The notes: generated from the sequence alone by a model not told the origin. 64,000 nt of DNA from Hymenobacter duratus (GCF_014698995.1 NZ_JACWZZ010000003.1:372001-436000), one strand, 5' to 3'; positions 17,800 to 27,251 are shown, counted from the stretch's first letter. A program made the numbers and translations.

Positions 17800-18963
17800 T
17801 CAGACCTTTTTGCCGATGCGGTGGCCTCTGTAGCCCCGAATGGCAATCGGAATCCAGCCCAGAATCGGGATGAAGAAGGCCAGCGTGAACGGGTTGTTCC
17901 ACACCATCCGCAGCCACGCGCCGGGCTTGTCGAGCTGCATTTTGAAGTTGCGGCGGCCATGGCGTACGTACTGGCGCTCGAACTCCTGAAACAGCGCCGG
18001 CCACGCGACGGGCAGAAAAAACGGGAAATAGCGCCAGTTCTCCTTCATCCGCTGCCACAGTTCGCGCCAGCGGTAGGGCTGCTGCCCGTATTTGGCCACT
18101 GCCGCGTCCATTTCCGTCTGCATACGTTGGCGCACCTGCTCCGAAAGGGCCGTGTAGTCTTCGCGGGTAAGCTCAGCAGGCGTTTTGTCGGTCATTTCGT
18201 AGGGCCGGATGCGGGAGCCCAGCACGAACGTGAGCTGGGCCGGATACGCCATATAAAACGACCAGGGCTGCAGCAACACCAGCAGCACGATGGGCCCGAG
18301 CGGAATAAAGGGAATCCCGATTTTCTTGCTCAGGTTATTGAGCCATTCCCAGCTGTAGGCGTAGGGGTTGAGATACTCGCCGTTGATGGTGTAAAACGGC
18401 ACCACATCGGTGCGGTGCGCAATGCTGTGGCGCACCATGCTGCTGGCCAGCCGCTGCAACTCGTACTTCTTGTTGAACCCCTTACCGATGCCGGGTACGC
18501 CCTCGGGGTACAGCATCAGGTTGTGGTCCTGATAGTACATCATCGTCTCGAAGTTGAGGGTGGTGGCATCCACGCAGCCGCATTTCTTCCAGAAGTCCTT
18601 CACCTGAAACGGATTCATCAGGGTGGACTGCGAGAGCAGCGGCGCCGACAGCGGCCGGGGCAGGCCCTGCTGAGCAGGCAGCGTGCGCCACATGTGGGCC
18701 AGCGCCACAATGGCATCCCAGGGAAAAGCCATGCCCGAGTGGTTGGACGCGAAGATGAGCGGCCGCTCGGGGTTGTTGCGCTCCGGAAAGTTCTCGAACC
18801 CAACTAAGCGCGACCGAAACCACACCCGGTCGAGCAGCTGCAGAATATTGTTGTCGAGCGTATGTACAAAGTCCTCTTCGAAATAGTCGGAATAGATATG
18901 CTGGTTGGCCCGAATAGTGGGCGGCGGCTGAGGTAGCGCAGGAGGCGTGGAAGCCGTGGACAT
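17800..18963 (-). CDS. Lysophospholipid acyltransferase (PlsC-like) family protein
   Basis: Protein of 387 aa from MSTAS at 18963; an in-frame start 11 codons upstream is equally possible. The acyltransferase core begins with FASNHSGMAFPWDA, in which His and Asp are seven residues apart rather than the four of standard PlsC (NHx4D). The second block YPEGVPGIGKGFNKKYELQRL carries the glycerol-phosphate-binding type EG motif. One hydrophobic segment near residues 210-240 suggests membrane contact. It likely transfers acyl chains to lysophospholipid or another lipid. It is the first gene of a short minus-strand set. Confidence 0.78.
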   Translation of the reverse strand: MSTASTPPALPQPPPTIRANQHIYSDYFEEDFVHTLDNNILQLLDRVWFRSRLVGFENFPERNNPERPLIFASNHSGMAFPWDAIVALAHMWRTLPAQQGLPRPLSAPLLSQSTLMNPFQVKDFWKKCGCVDATTLNFETMMYYQDHNLMLYPEGVPGIGKGFNKKYELQRLASSMVRHSIAHRTDVVPFYTINGEYLNPYAYSWEWLNNLSKKIGIPFIPLGPIVLLVLLQPWSFYMAYPAQLTFVLGSRIRPYEMTDKTPAELTREDYTALSEQVRQRMQTEMDAAVAKYGQQPYRWRELWQRMKENWRYFPFFLPVAWPALFQEFERQYVRHGRRNFKMQLDKPGAWLRMVWNNPFTLAFFIPILGWIPIAIRGYRGHRIGKKV

Positions 18964-19076
18964 CGGGCAGGCAGGTGGGCAGGAAGGTGAGAGCAACTGG
19001 GTGCGCCGGGTACCGACGGGCTTCTAATGTAGACATTTTACCCTCTGGGGCAAGTTTGCGTTGCCCGGCAGCCACC

Positions 19077-20369
19077 TTAAATCTGCCGTTTCAGCTTGAT
19101 CCGGGTCGGGTACAACTCGCCATCGGGCCGCTGAAACAGCAGAAACAACACCCTGCCATCCTCCGAGTGAAAAATCCGACTGATTTCGGTGAGACTAAAG
19201 GAAGATACGGGCAGCAGATTGATGGACATCAACTCGTCGCCGGGGGTCAGGCCAGCGGTGGAGGCCGGCGAATTGGGCTGTATCTTCAGCACAATGTAGC
19301 GCCGGTAGTCGCGGCCCGTGGCCAGTAGCTCCATGCCGCACATATCATGCTCAAAAGGGTCACGAAACAGGCTGTTCGGCTTCAGCCACAGCTTGTTATG
19401 CGTGTAATCCACCACCATATCGAACCGTTTGAGCAGCTCCAGCCCTACATTGCCATTGCGCGGCACTTCGGCCCGTTGGGCGCCATTGTCGGCGTCAGGA
19501 AAGGAGGTCAGCAGGCTGTTGAGCCGGTAGCGGCCCAGTTGCATGTTCTGCACGCGGCCTATGTAACCATTGATAGTGCCGCTCAGCCCCTGCCCGAGCT
19601 GCGCCCGCAGCCGGTTTGGGGGCAGGCTCAGGCGGGCATCGGAGCCGGTTTCGATGGAAAGGGCGTGGCCGGCGCCGGTGTCCAGCACCAGTTTCAGGGG
19701 CAGCAGCAGCGAATCGGAGAGGCCGACTGGCACCCGGATATACGGCTTGCGCGCTTCTATCTCCAGCGGCACCGAGGTCCAGCGGCGGCCCTTGGGGGGG
19801 CGGTAGGAAAGCGGGGTGTGGAGCAGCAGCGAGGTTGCGTCTGGCTCTATTTCCACCACAAAGCTCCGGAACACGTCATACCCCAGAATGCCGTGTATGG
19901 GCATGCCCACATAGCCCGAAAGGTTGAGCACATCAGCCGACAACACCAGAAACGACAGCGCCGGGGCCACGATTCCGGGCATTTCCACGCGCACGCTATC
20001 CGACATGAATGCCTCCAGCGCGCCCTCCTCGCCCACGCCTGCTACCCGGTACGTTTCGCCCCGGCGCAGGCTCAGAGGGGCTACCAGGTTGGGGTCGGTG
20101 ATGAGGGAGATGCTGACGCCTGTATCGAGCAAAAAGTTGAACGGTCCTTTCCCGTTCAGCGAGGCCTGCACGATGATGAGGTTGCGCTGAAACTCAAACG
20201 GCAGGCGGGCCCGCTTCTGCCGTGGGCTTGCGAAACGAAATGGCAACGGGGTCTGCAGCTGGGCCTGAGCAGTAGCCGGCCACCCGCCGGCTGCGGCACA
20301 AATCAGCAGCCAGACTACTGGCCGAAAGCACCGGAACAGACGAAAAACACAAAACCAGCAGGCGGGCAT
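19077..20369 (-). CDS. Exported aspartyl protease-like protein with C-terminal PDZ domain
   Basis: Protein of 430 aa; the start at 20369 gives a signal peptide (about 1-36), and the longer open frame upstream overlaps menC. Two retropepsin-type active-site motifs are present, LLDTGVSISLI (Asp82) and LVLDTGAGHAL (Asp230), so one chain may form a pepsin-like bilobal site. Residues about 345-410 form a PDZ domain (ILKIQPNSPAS-like core, AGLTPGDELMSIN). The combination fits a periplasmic protease that recognises C-termini or exposed hydrophobic segments. It lies 68 nt downstream of menC on the same strand. Confidence 0.82.
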   Translation of the reverse strand: MPACWFCVFRLFRCFRPVVWLLICAAAGGWPATAQAQLQTPLPFRFASPRQKRARLPFEFQRNLIIVQASLNGKGPFNFLLDTGVSISLITDPNLVAPLSLRRGETYRVAGVGEEGALEAFMSDSVRVEMPGIVAPALSFLVLSADVLNLSGYVGMPIHGILGYDVFRSFVVEIEPDATSLLLHTPLSYRPPKGRRWTSVPLEIEARKPYIRVPVGLSDSLLLPLKLVLDTGAGHALSIETGSDARLSLPPNRLRAQLGQGLSGTINGYIGRVQNMQLGRYRLNSLLTSFPDADNGAQRAEVPRNGNVGLELLKRFDMVVDYTHNKLWLKPNSLFRDPFEHDMCGMELLATGRDYRRYIVLKIQPNSPASTAGLTPGDELMSINLLPVSSFSLTEISRIFHSEDGRVLFLLFQRPDGELYPTRIKLKRQI

Positions 20370-20437
20370 AGGGAGAACAGGCGAGCTGGGAAATATAGCC
20401 AAAAAACTACCTTTCCGCCACTTCTCCGGCCGCCTGC

Positions 20438-21526
20438 TTACTCCAGCTGGCCGGGCACCGGCAGCTGCCATCCCCCAAGCGGATCGAAATGCAGGTGGCC
20501 CTGCCGGATATGCAGCGGGGCCTCCAGATTGTTGTGATACAGCTTGCCGGTACCCAGGCCCTGCGGGAAGTTGGGCAGCGCATACTCGCCCGCCAGCTGG
20601 CTGATGGCATTCAGGCCGATATTGGACTCCAGCGCCGAGGTCAGCCACCAGCTGATTCCGTGCTCTTCGGCCAGCTGCCACCATTCCAGCGCCGCCGCCA
20701 TGCCCCCTACCAGAGTTGGTTTGAGAATGATGTAGGCGGGCCGGGTTTCGCTGAGCAGCGCTGCCTGGCGGGCAGGCTCCGTGACGCCAATCAGCTCCTC
20801 GTCCAGCGCTACCGGCACCGGCGAGTGGCGGCACACATCGGCCATGGCAGCCCACTGCCCGGCCCGGATGGGCTGCTCAATAGAGTGCAAATCGAAGCGC
20901 GCCAGCTGCTCCAGCTTACCCAGCGCTTCGGCGGGCGCAAAAGCACCGTTGGCATCTACCCGCAGCGTCAGCTCACTCGGGCCGGCTTCGGCGCGTATTT
21001 CGGCCAGCAGCTGCAGCTCCGTGGCGAAATCCAGACTGCCTATTTTCAGCTTGAGGCAGGAATAGCCTTCGGTGAGCTTTTTGCGAATCTGGGCCCGCAT
21101 GAAGGCGGCATCTCCCATCCAGATCAGGCCATTGATGGGCACCCCGGCCTCACCCCGACTGAACTCATTCTCAAACAGCACCCGCTCTCCGCCGTTGTGC
21201 AGGTCGAGCAGGGCCGTTTCCAGCCCAAAGCGCAGGGCCGGCCATTCCGGCGGCACCAGTTCCAGCACCAGTTCGGCAGCAGTGTCGGCGGGTAACGCGG
21301 CCCGATTCAGAGCCGCACATACTGCGGCCAGCTGAGGCTCAAAGTCCGGCCGGTGGTCGGGGCTGAGCCCCGCCAGCGGCGCAGCCTCGCCCAGCCCTAC
21401 CAGACCGGGGCGTTGCGTATCGGTGAGGTGCAGGTACCAGGCCACATGCTCTGAAAGTGCGCCGCGCGACGTGCGGGCCGGAAAATTGAAGCGCAGCGTA
21501 CGGCGCGAGTAGTGCAGCTGGAGCAT
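20438..21526 (-). CDS. menC: o-Succinylbenzoate synthase
   Basis: Enolase-superfamily enzyme of 362 aa that dehydrates SHCHC to o-succinylbenzoate in menaquinone biosynthesis. The KxK pair is Lys159/Lys161 (CLKLKIG), metal ligands are Asp191 (RVDANG), Glu217 (HSIEQPI) and Asp242 (LDEE), and the second catalytic base is Lys269 (IILKP). The order is complete and properly spaced. The start MLQLHYSRR at 21526 is chosen because it begins the conserved N-terminal capping domain; the upstream open frame is not conserved-looking. Menaquinone is the respiratory quinone of Bacteroidota, so the gene fits. Confidence 0.92.
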   Translation of the reverse strand: MLQLHYSRRTLRFNFPARTSRGALSEHVAWYLHLTDTQRPGLVGLGEAAPLAGLSPDHRPDFEPQLAAVCAALNRAALPADTAAELVLELVPPEWPALRFGLETALLDLHNGGERVLFENEFSRGEAGVPINGLIWMGDAAFMRAQIRKKLTEGYSCLKLKIGSLDFATELQLLAEIRAEAGPSELTLRVDANGAFAPAEALGKLEQLARFDLHSIEQPIRAGQWAAMADVCRHSPVPVALDEELIGVTEPARQAALLSETRPAYIILKPTLVGGMAAALEWWQLAEEHGISWWLTSALESNIGLNAISQLAGEYALPNFPQGLGTGKLYHNNLEAPLHIRQGHLHFDPLGGWQLPVPGQLE

Positions 21527-21662
21527 AGAAACCGAAGCAGAATAACGGCCGCAATATCGGGGAAAGCGGCTGCCCGGACGCACTACTGCCCCACCCGGGC
21601 GCTGCCAGAAGGCAGGGCGCAGCCGGATGGGGCAGTTACGTAGTGTGTGGAAAAGCGCGGGG

Positions 21663-21911
21663 CTAAGCGGCCTGGCTGGTTTGCAGCGGCCGGCGCGTGG
21701 CCTGTCCGCCTTTGCGGCCGGCAGCCCGGGCTTCCTCCGAGGTGAACCGGTGGCCCCGGCCGCTCTGGTGCGAGGCTTTGCCGCCTTCGCTGGCAATGCG
21801 GCGCTGCGTTTCGGGGTCCATGGCGGCGAAGCCGCGGGCACGCTTGGGTTTGGTTTCGGCAGCGTTGGTGCGGTTGGCTGGGCGCTTGGCTGTGGGTGAG
21901 CTGGTTTGCAT
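21663..21911 (-). CDS. KGG-repeat stress protein
   Basis: Hydrophilic, disordered protein of 82 aa with two copies of the GG-K/R motif of the KGG (Stress-induced bacterial acidophilic repeat, GsiB-like) family: ASEGGKASH near 45 and AAGRKGGQATR near 65. A basic N-terminus precedes them. Members accumulate under desiccation or general stress. It is divergent from egtB, whose start lies 257 bp away, and both belong to stress protection. Confidence 0.8.
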   Translation of the reverse strand: MQTSSPTAKRPANRTNAAETKPKRARGFAAMDPETQRRIASEGGKASHQSGRGHRFTSEEARAAGRKGGQATRRPLQTSQAA

Positions 21912-22168
21912 AGCGAAGGAGTTGAGATGTGGAACGGAGTATGGCGGAAGAAACGCAACCCGCTGCACAATGGCCGATATCAACCCGCCGAAATGCGCCC
22001 TATTTGCCCAAAATACCACTTTCTACGGAGGAGCTCCCCGTATTTCCCCCTACCCTGCTGCGGCAAATACGGAGGAGCTTCGTGGGCTTGTCGCGAACTG
22101 AACTTCTGGAAGTAAAAAACCCCGGGGCGAAAAATCCAGTTACTTGTACACGCCTCCCCCTCTACGCC

Positions 22169-23494
22169 ATGCCCTCCCCTACTTCTGCTATTGCTACGGC
22201 GGCTCCGGCCACTGTTTTCTCGCTGGTCCAGCGCTACCAGATGGTGCGCCAGCGCACCGAAACCCTGTGCAGGCCACTACTGCCCGAGGATACGGTGGTG
22301 CAGCCGATGATTGATGTGAGTCCGCCGAAATGGCATCTGGCGCACGTCACCTGGTTTTTTGAGACGTTTCTTCTGAAAGAGTACCTGCCGGGCTACACGG
22401 TATACCACCCGGATTATGCCTTCCTGTTCAACTCCTACTACAACTCGCTGGGCTCCCGCGTAAACCGTGCCGACCGGGGCACCCTCTCCCGGCCGGCGCT
22501 GGCCGACGTGTACTGCTACCGCGCCCATGTAGACGAGCAGATGCAGCAGCTGCTGGCCTTGGCCGATGAGCTACCGGCTGATTTCCATGAGTTGATGGAG
22601 CTGGGCCTGCAGCACGAGCAGCAGCACCAGGAGCTGCTGGCTACCGACATCAAATATATTCTCAGCACCAGTCCGCTGGCCCCGGCCTATCTGAATCCGG
22701 CCACATCGGCACCACCAGACGCGGCCTCCGCTGAGCCGGAAGAGGCAGCCCTGCCGGAAGCGGCTTGGCTGCCGGTGCCGGGCGGTATTTCGCGGATCGG
22801 CTATGAAGGCACGGGGTTTTGCTTCGACAACGAGCAGGCACCGCACGAGGTGCTGACAGCGGATTTTGAGCTGCAGAACCGGCTTGTGACCAACGGAGAG
22901 TACCTGCACTTTATGGAAGCCGGCGGCTACCGGGATTTTCGCTACTGGCTGGGCGAGGGCTGGGACCTGGTACAGACGCAGCAATGGGAGGCCCCGCTCT
23001 ACTGGATGCTGCACGAAGGCCGCTGGCACCGTTTTACGCACCACGGCCTGCAGCCCGTGAACCTGGCCGCACCCGTCACGCACATCAGCTTTTACGAGGC
23101 CGATGCCTATGCCCACTGGGCCGGAGCCCGCCTGCCGACTGAGCCGGAATGGGAGGTGGCAGCCCGACATTTCGGAGCTACCCCCAGCACCGGTACCTTC
23201 CTCGAGAGCAACCTGCTGGACCCGCAGCCGCTGCCCGCCGATGCCGACCCAACGCGCTGCCACCAGCTGCTCGGCGACGCCTGGGAATGGACGTACTCGG
23301 CCTACCATCCGTACCCCGGCTATGTGCGCGCGGCCGGAGCGCTGGGCGAGTACAACGGCAAATTCATGATCAACCAGATGGTGCTGCGCGGTGGTTCGTG
23401 TGCCACGCCGGTCAGCCACATCCGCCTCACCTACCGCAATTTCTTCCACGCCGACAAACGCTGGCAGTTTACCGGCATCCGGCTGGCCCGCTGA
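22169..23494 (+). CDS. egtB: Ergothioneine biosynthesis protein EgtB (iron sulfoxide synthase)
   Basis: Enzyme of 441 aa that couples hercynine and a thiol (cysteine or gamma-glutamylcysteine) with O2. The N-terminal DinB-like domain supplies the iron ligands: His56 or His59 (KWHLAHVTWFFE) and His149/His153 (LQHEQQHQELLATD). The FGE-sulfatase domain covers about 190-441 (WLPVPGG, GARLPTEPEWEVAA, LGDAWEWTYSAY, LRGGSCATP, ending RWQFTGIRLAR). The start at ATG 22169 is the one that gives the family length; the frame is open 80 codons upstream. egtD follows after 66 nt. No egtA or egtC is present nearby. Confidence 0.92.
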   Translation: MPSPTSAIATAAPATVFSLVQRYQMVRQRTETLCRPLLPEDTVVQPMIDVSPPKWHLAHVTWFFETFLLKEYLPGYTVYHPDYAFLFNSYYNSLGSRVNRADRGTLSRPALADVYCYRAHVDEQMQQLLALADELPADFHELMELGLQHEQQHQELLATDIKYILSTSPLAPAYLNPATSAPPDAASAEPEEAALPEAAWLPVPGGISRIGYEGTGFCFDNEQAPHEVLTADFELQNRLVTNGEYLHFMEAGGYRDFRYWLGEGWDLVQTQQWEAPLYWMLHEGRWHRFTHHGLQPVNLAAPVTHISFYEADAYAHWAGARLPTEPEWEVAARHFGATPSTGTFLESNLLDPQPLPADADPTRCHQLLGDAWEWTYSAYHPYPGYVRAAGALGEYNGKFMINQMVLRGGSCATPVSHIRLTYRNFFHADKRWQFTGIRLAR

Positions 23495-23560
23495 AACATC
23501 CGGCGCCTGCCATTGCCTCCTGCTGCCTGATTGCCTGGCTGTTCTGACTTCCCGTTATCT

Positions 23561-24604
23561 ATGCCCTCTCTGCCCTCTCCCGCGTCTTCCGCTACCGCTG
23601 CCCGCCAGTCGTCGTCCCAGCCCGCTCCTTCTCAATCAGTGCCAAGCCAGGACGAGCTGGAAAAGCTGAAAAAGCATGTCGCGGCGGGCCTTAGCCGCTC
23701 CCCCAAAACCCTGTCGTCGATGTATTTCTACGACGATGAGGGCAGCCGGCTGTTCCAGCAGATTATGGCGCTGCCGGAGTACTACCCCACCCGCACCGAA
23801 TTTTCGCTGCTGACCCATCATCAGGCAGCACTGGGCGCGGCCCTGCGGCCTGCGGCAGCGGAGGAGCCCTTTTTTCTGCTGGAACTGGGTGCCGGCGACG
23901 GACTCAAAACCAAGATCCTGCTGCGCCACCTGCTGGATACCGGGGCCCGCTTCACGTATGTGCCCGTTGATATTTCGGCGGCGGCGGTAGAAGGGCTGGC
24001 CGGCAGCCTGCGCCAGGAGCTGCCGGAGCTACGGGTAGAACCGATAGTGGCCGACTACGGCACGGCGCTGCGCCTGATGGCCGACCGGCCCGGCCGCAAA
24101 GCCGTCCTGTTCCTGGGTTCCAACATCGGCAACTTCCTGCCCGCCGACCGGCAGGCGTTTCTGCGCGAGCTGGCGGCTCCACTTTCCGCCGACGACCGGC
24201 TCCTAATTGGGTTTGACCTGCAGAAAGACCCGCGTTTTATCCGGGCCGCGTACGATGACGCGCAGGGCGTGACGGCTGCTTTCAATCTGAACCTGCTTAC
24301 GCGCCTGAACCGGGAATTGCAGGCGGACTTCGACCTTGCTACTTGGCAGCACTACACCGACTATGACCCGCTTTCCGGGGCCGTGCGCTCGTTCCTGATG
24401 CCCACGCAGGCGCAGCAGGTGCACGTGGCAGCCCTTAAGCAGACGTTCATCTTTGCTGCCTGGGAGCCGATACACACCGAAAACTCCTACAAATTCACGC
24501 GCCCTCTGATTGAAGGCCTTGCCGCTGATGCCGGTCTGGCCCTGGCTGAGTTCTTCACCGATGAGCGGCAGTATTTCGCCGACGTGGTGTTGCGCCCGGC
24601 TTAG
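23561..24604 (+). CDS. egtD: L-histidine N-alpha-methyltransferase EgtD
   Basis: SAM-dependent methyltransferase of 347 aa making hercynine from histidine by three methyl transfers. Hallmarks: YDDEGSRLFQQIMALPEYYPTR at the N-terminus (shortened here: the DxxGSxLF...YYPTR signature), the SAM motif LELGAGDGLKTKILL, VPVDIS, LFLGSNIGNF and the C-terminal YKFTRP histidine-binding region. The first 35 residues are Ser/Pro/Ala-rich and probably disordered. It sits between egtB and the aminotransferase gene, an operon by spacing. Confidence 0.93.
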   Translation: MPSLPSPASSATAARQSSSQPAPSQSVPSQDELEKLKKHVAAGLSRSPKTLSSMYFYDDEGSRLFQQIMALPEYYPTRTEFSLLTHHQAALGAALRPAAAEEPFFLLELGAGDGLKTKILLRHLLDTGARFTYVPVDISAAAVEGLAGSLRQELPELRVEPIVADYGTALRLMADRPGRKAVLFLGSNIGNFLPADRQAFLRELAAPLSADDRLLIGFDLQKDPRFIRAAYDDAQGVTAAFNLNLLTRLNRELQADFDLATWQHYTDYDPLSGAVRSFLMPTQAQQVHVAALKQTFIFAAWEPIHTENSYKFTRPLIEGLAADAGLALAEFFTDERQYFADVVLRPA

Positions 24605-24616
24605 CGGCAGCCTGCT

Positions 24617-25699
24617 ATGACACCCATCAGCCTTGCTTCCGGCTACGGTAATTTCGCGACTCCCCCCGCTGTTTTGGTGCGCCTGAACCAGCATCTGGCG
24701 GCTCCGCCGCTGCCCCTTAGTCCTACCTCCGGCCTGCCGGAATTGCGTGATGCGCTACGCTTGCGCTATTCCGGGCTCCGGACAGATGAAAAGGCAACCC
24801 ACGAAATAGTTGTTACGCCGGGTACCAAGGCCGCGCTGTTCCTGGCCCTGTCGGCCGTGCTGCGGCCCGGCGACGAAGTATTGCTGCTCACGCCCAACTG
24901 GTTCGGCTTTGCCGAGCTGGTGAAGCAAGCCGGGGGCCTCCTGCGCGAATTGCCCCTCAGCCCCGCCGATAACTATGCGTTGCGGCCGGAAGCCGTGCGC
25001 GCTGCTCTCACGCCACGCACCCGGGTGCTGTTGTTTTCTAACCCCAACAACCCGACCGGCCGCCTGTATACGCGGCCGGAGCTGGAGGCGCTGCTGGCCG
25101 TAACTGCGCAGTTTCCGGAGCTATTCGTGCTGGCCGACGAAATATATGACGGCATCCGGTTTGAGGCAGAAGAGGTGCCGTCCTTCCTTTCCTGTTCAGA
25201 TGCGCCAAGGCACATCGTGGTGAACGGCTTCTCCAAGTCGCACGCGTTGGCAGGCTGGAATATCGGCTATCTGGCGGCGCCGCGCTCGGTAGCCGAGGCC
25301 TGCACCGCTCGTCTGTTTGCCACTGGGGGCGCGGTGGCAGTCCTTAGCCAACTGGCGGCACTGGAGACGGTTGAAAATCCTGTCATTAGTGCCGCTCTGT
25401 GCCAGCAGCTGGCCCCCAACCGCCAGCTGATGCTCGATTTTCTGGCGACGCTGCCTGGGGCTTTGCCGCACATCCCCCTGGGTACCTACTACGCCTTTCC
25501 TGACCTGCGGGCTTATCTGCAGCCACACCTGCCGCTACCTGAAGCCGCCACTGACCTGGTGGGCCGCCTGCTGTCGGCCGGGGTGGAAGTGGTAGATGGT
25601 ACCAGCTGTGGGGCTCCCGGCTTCGTGCGGATGTCGTATGCCGTTGCTTCGGAGGATCTGCAGGAAGCACTGAGGCGGCTGGCCACCGTGCTGCGTTGA
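24617..25699 (+). CDS. PLP-dependent aminotransferase class I/II, egt-linked
   Basis: Fold-type I PLP enzyme of 360 aa. Visible: NPNNPTG (142-148), Asp174 in LADEIYDG (pyridine nitrogen), and the Schiff-base Lys207 in GFSKSHALAGWNIGY. A C-terminal Arg (near 339, GFVRMSYA) fits substrate carboxylate binding. It begins 12 nt after egtD. Family knowledge alone says aspartate or aromatic aminotransferase; the tight linkage raises the possibility that it replaces the C-S lyase EgtE, which in mycobacteria is also a PLP enzyme but of class V. That role is inference. Confidence 0.85.
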   Translation: MTPISLASGYGNFATPPAVLVRLNQHLAAPPLPLSPTSGLPELRDALRLRYSGLRTDEKATHEIVVTPGTKAALFLALSAVLRPGDEVLLLTPNWFGFAELVKQAGGLLRELPLSPADNYALRPEAVRAALTPRTRVLLFSNPNNPTGRLYTRPELEALLAVTAQFPELFVLADEIYDGIRFEAEEVPSFLSCSDAPRHIVVNGFSKSHALAGWNIGYLAAPRSVAEACTARLFATGGAVAVLSQLAALETVENPVISAALCQQLAPNRQLMLDFLATLPGALPHIPLGTYYAFPDLRAYLQPHLPLPEAATDLVGRLLSAGVEVVDGTSCGAPGFVRMSYAVASEDLQEALRRLATVLR

Positions 25700-25755
25700 G
25701 CTGGCAGGGCAGCCGGTCTTTTCGGCTCACTGGTCCGGCCCCGGTATAACTACCG

Positions 25756-25763
25756 TACCTTTG
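25756..25763 (+). promoter_or_regulatory. -7 element of the MATE transporter gene
   Basis: TACCTTTG matches TAnnTTTG and lies 22 nt before the start codon, so the exporter is probably transcribed separately from the egt genes. No clear TTG is seen at -33. Confidence 0.45.
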
Positions 25764-25785
25764 CGGCTCGTTTTGCCTTTTTGCC

Positions 25786-27159
25786 ATGCCGTTCACTGCC
25801 CTTCGTCCCCACCTCAAACCCACCATTCAGCTCGCTTTTCCGGTTGTACTCAGCCAGCTGGGCCACGTACTGGTAAACGTTTGCGACTCCGTGATGGTAG
25901 GCCAGACCGGCAAGGTACCACTGGCCGCCGTGAGCCTGGGCGTGAGCGTGGGCACGGTGGTAATGGTGCTGGGCATGGGCCTCTCAATGGGTATTACGCC
26001 GCTGGTAGCCGCTGCCGATGGCAAACGCGACGTGCCGCAACTGGGTCGGCTGCTGGTGGCGGGAGTCTGGATGAGCACGGTGGCTGGCTTGGTGCTGGCG
26101 GCTGCCGGCCTGCTCATTGCGCCGCTGCTCAATCACCTGCATCAGCCCGCAGAAGTGGTGGCCCTGGCCGCGCCCTGGGTGCGGGTGCTGTTCCTGTCGC
26201 TGCTGCCGCTCATGGTGTTCCAGGGGTTCAAGCAGTTTGCCGAAGGGCTGGGCCTTACGCGGCAGGCCATGTACCTCTCGGTGCTGGCCAACGTGGTGAA
26301 TGCCATCCTATGCTACGCCTTCATTTTCGGCCACCTTGGCGCCCCGAAGCTGGGCATGATGGGAGCCGCCTGGGCCACGCTCATTGCCCGCGTGCTGATG
26401 GCACTGCTCATGGGCACCTATGTGTTGCGGGCAGCACGCCTACGCCCCTACCGCGAAGCCGCTACCCACTGGCTTCGGCCTGACGGGGCTACCCTGCGCC
26501 GCCTTCTGGGGTTGGGCGCCCCCATTGGGGTGCAGATGATGTTTGAAATGGGCGCGTTCAGCTTTTCAGCCATCATGATTGGCTGGCTGGGAGCCACCTC
26601 GCTGGCTGCGCATCAGATTGCCATAAACGTGGCCTCGGTAACGTATATGGCGGCTAGCGGTATTGCGGCGGCAGCTACCATCCGGGTAGGCAATATGCGA
26701 GGTCTCGGCGACGCGCATGGCGCACGGCAGGCGGGTTTCGCGGCGTATCTGCTCACGTTCCTGTTTATGAGTTCCATGGGCCTGCTGCTGGTTGCTTTCC
26801 GGCACTTTATCCCGCACTTCTACAACCATGATGCTGCCGTGGTGGTTCAGGCTGCCACTTTGCTGCTGGTGGCCGCTGCCTTCCAGATTTCCGATGGCCT
26901 GCAGGTGGTGGGGCTAGGCGCACTGAGAGGCCTCGAAGATGTAAAGCTGCCCTCGGTGGTGGCACTGCTGTCCTATTGGGTGGTAGCATTGCCGCTGGGG
27001 TACTGGCTGGGTTTTATACTGAACATGGGAAGTCTGGGCGTGTGGCTGGGCCTGCTGACGGGCCTTTCGCTGGTAGCGGGCCTGCTGCTGTGGCGTTTCC
27101 GCCAGCACAGTATAGTTCCGGTTGCGCAGGATCGAGCGGCTGCGCTGGCAGCCCGCTGA
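25786..27159 (+). CDS. MATE family efflux transporter (NorM-like)
   Basis: Inner membrane antiporter of 457 aa with twelve predicted helices in two homologous halves, including the family segments FPVVLSQLGHVLVNVCDSVMVGQ and GAPIGVQMMFEMGAFSFSAIM (each cited in part). Such proteins export cationic drugs and dyes in exchange for Na+ or H+. The length is standard. It lies 86 nt downstream of the aminotransferase gene and has its own promoter element. The substrate is unknown. Confidence 0.92.
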   Translation: MPFTALRPHLKPTIQLAFPVVLSQLGHVLVNVCDSVMVGQTGKVPLAAVSLGVSVGTVVMVLGMGLSMGITPLVAAADGKRDVPQLGRLLVAGVWMSTVAGLVLAAAGLLIAPLLNHLHQPAEVVALAAPWVRVLFLSLLPLMVFQGFKQFAEGLGLTRQAMYLSVLANVVNAILCYAFIFGHLGAPKLGMMGAAWATLIARVLMALLMGTYVLRAARLRPYREAATHWLRPDGATLRRLLGLGAPIGVQMMFEMGAFSFSAIMIGWLGATSLAAHQIAINVASVTYMAASGIAAAATIRVGNMRGLGDAHGARQAGFAAYLLTFLFMSSMGLLLVAFRHFIPHFYNHDAAVVVQAATLLLVAAAFQISDGLQVVGLGALRGLEDVKLPSVVALLSYWVVALPLGYWLGFILNMGSLGVWLGLLTGLSLVAGLLLWRFRQHSIVPVAQDRAAALAAR

Positions 27160-27240
27160 ACCTAGTGCTTATGTGCGGGGAACGAGCCATCCGGAATTGG
27201 TGTACCTGCTAAGCCAAGGCTTTTTATGGGCCGGCTCACC

Positions 27241-27248
27241 TATATTTG
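27241..27248 (+). promoter_or_regulatory. -7 element touching the DUF922 start codon
   Basis: TATATTTG matches the -7 consensus and ends 3 nt before the ATG at 27252, so transcription would start at about the A of the start codon. This implies a leaderless mRNA or a different start. Confidence 0.45.
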
Positions 27249-27251
27249 AAC

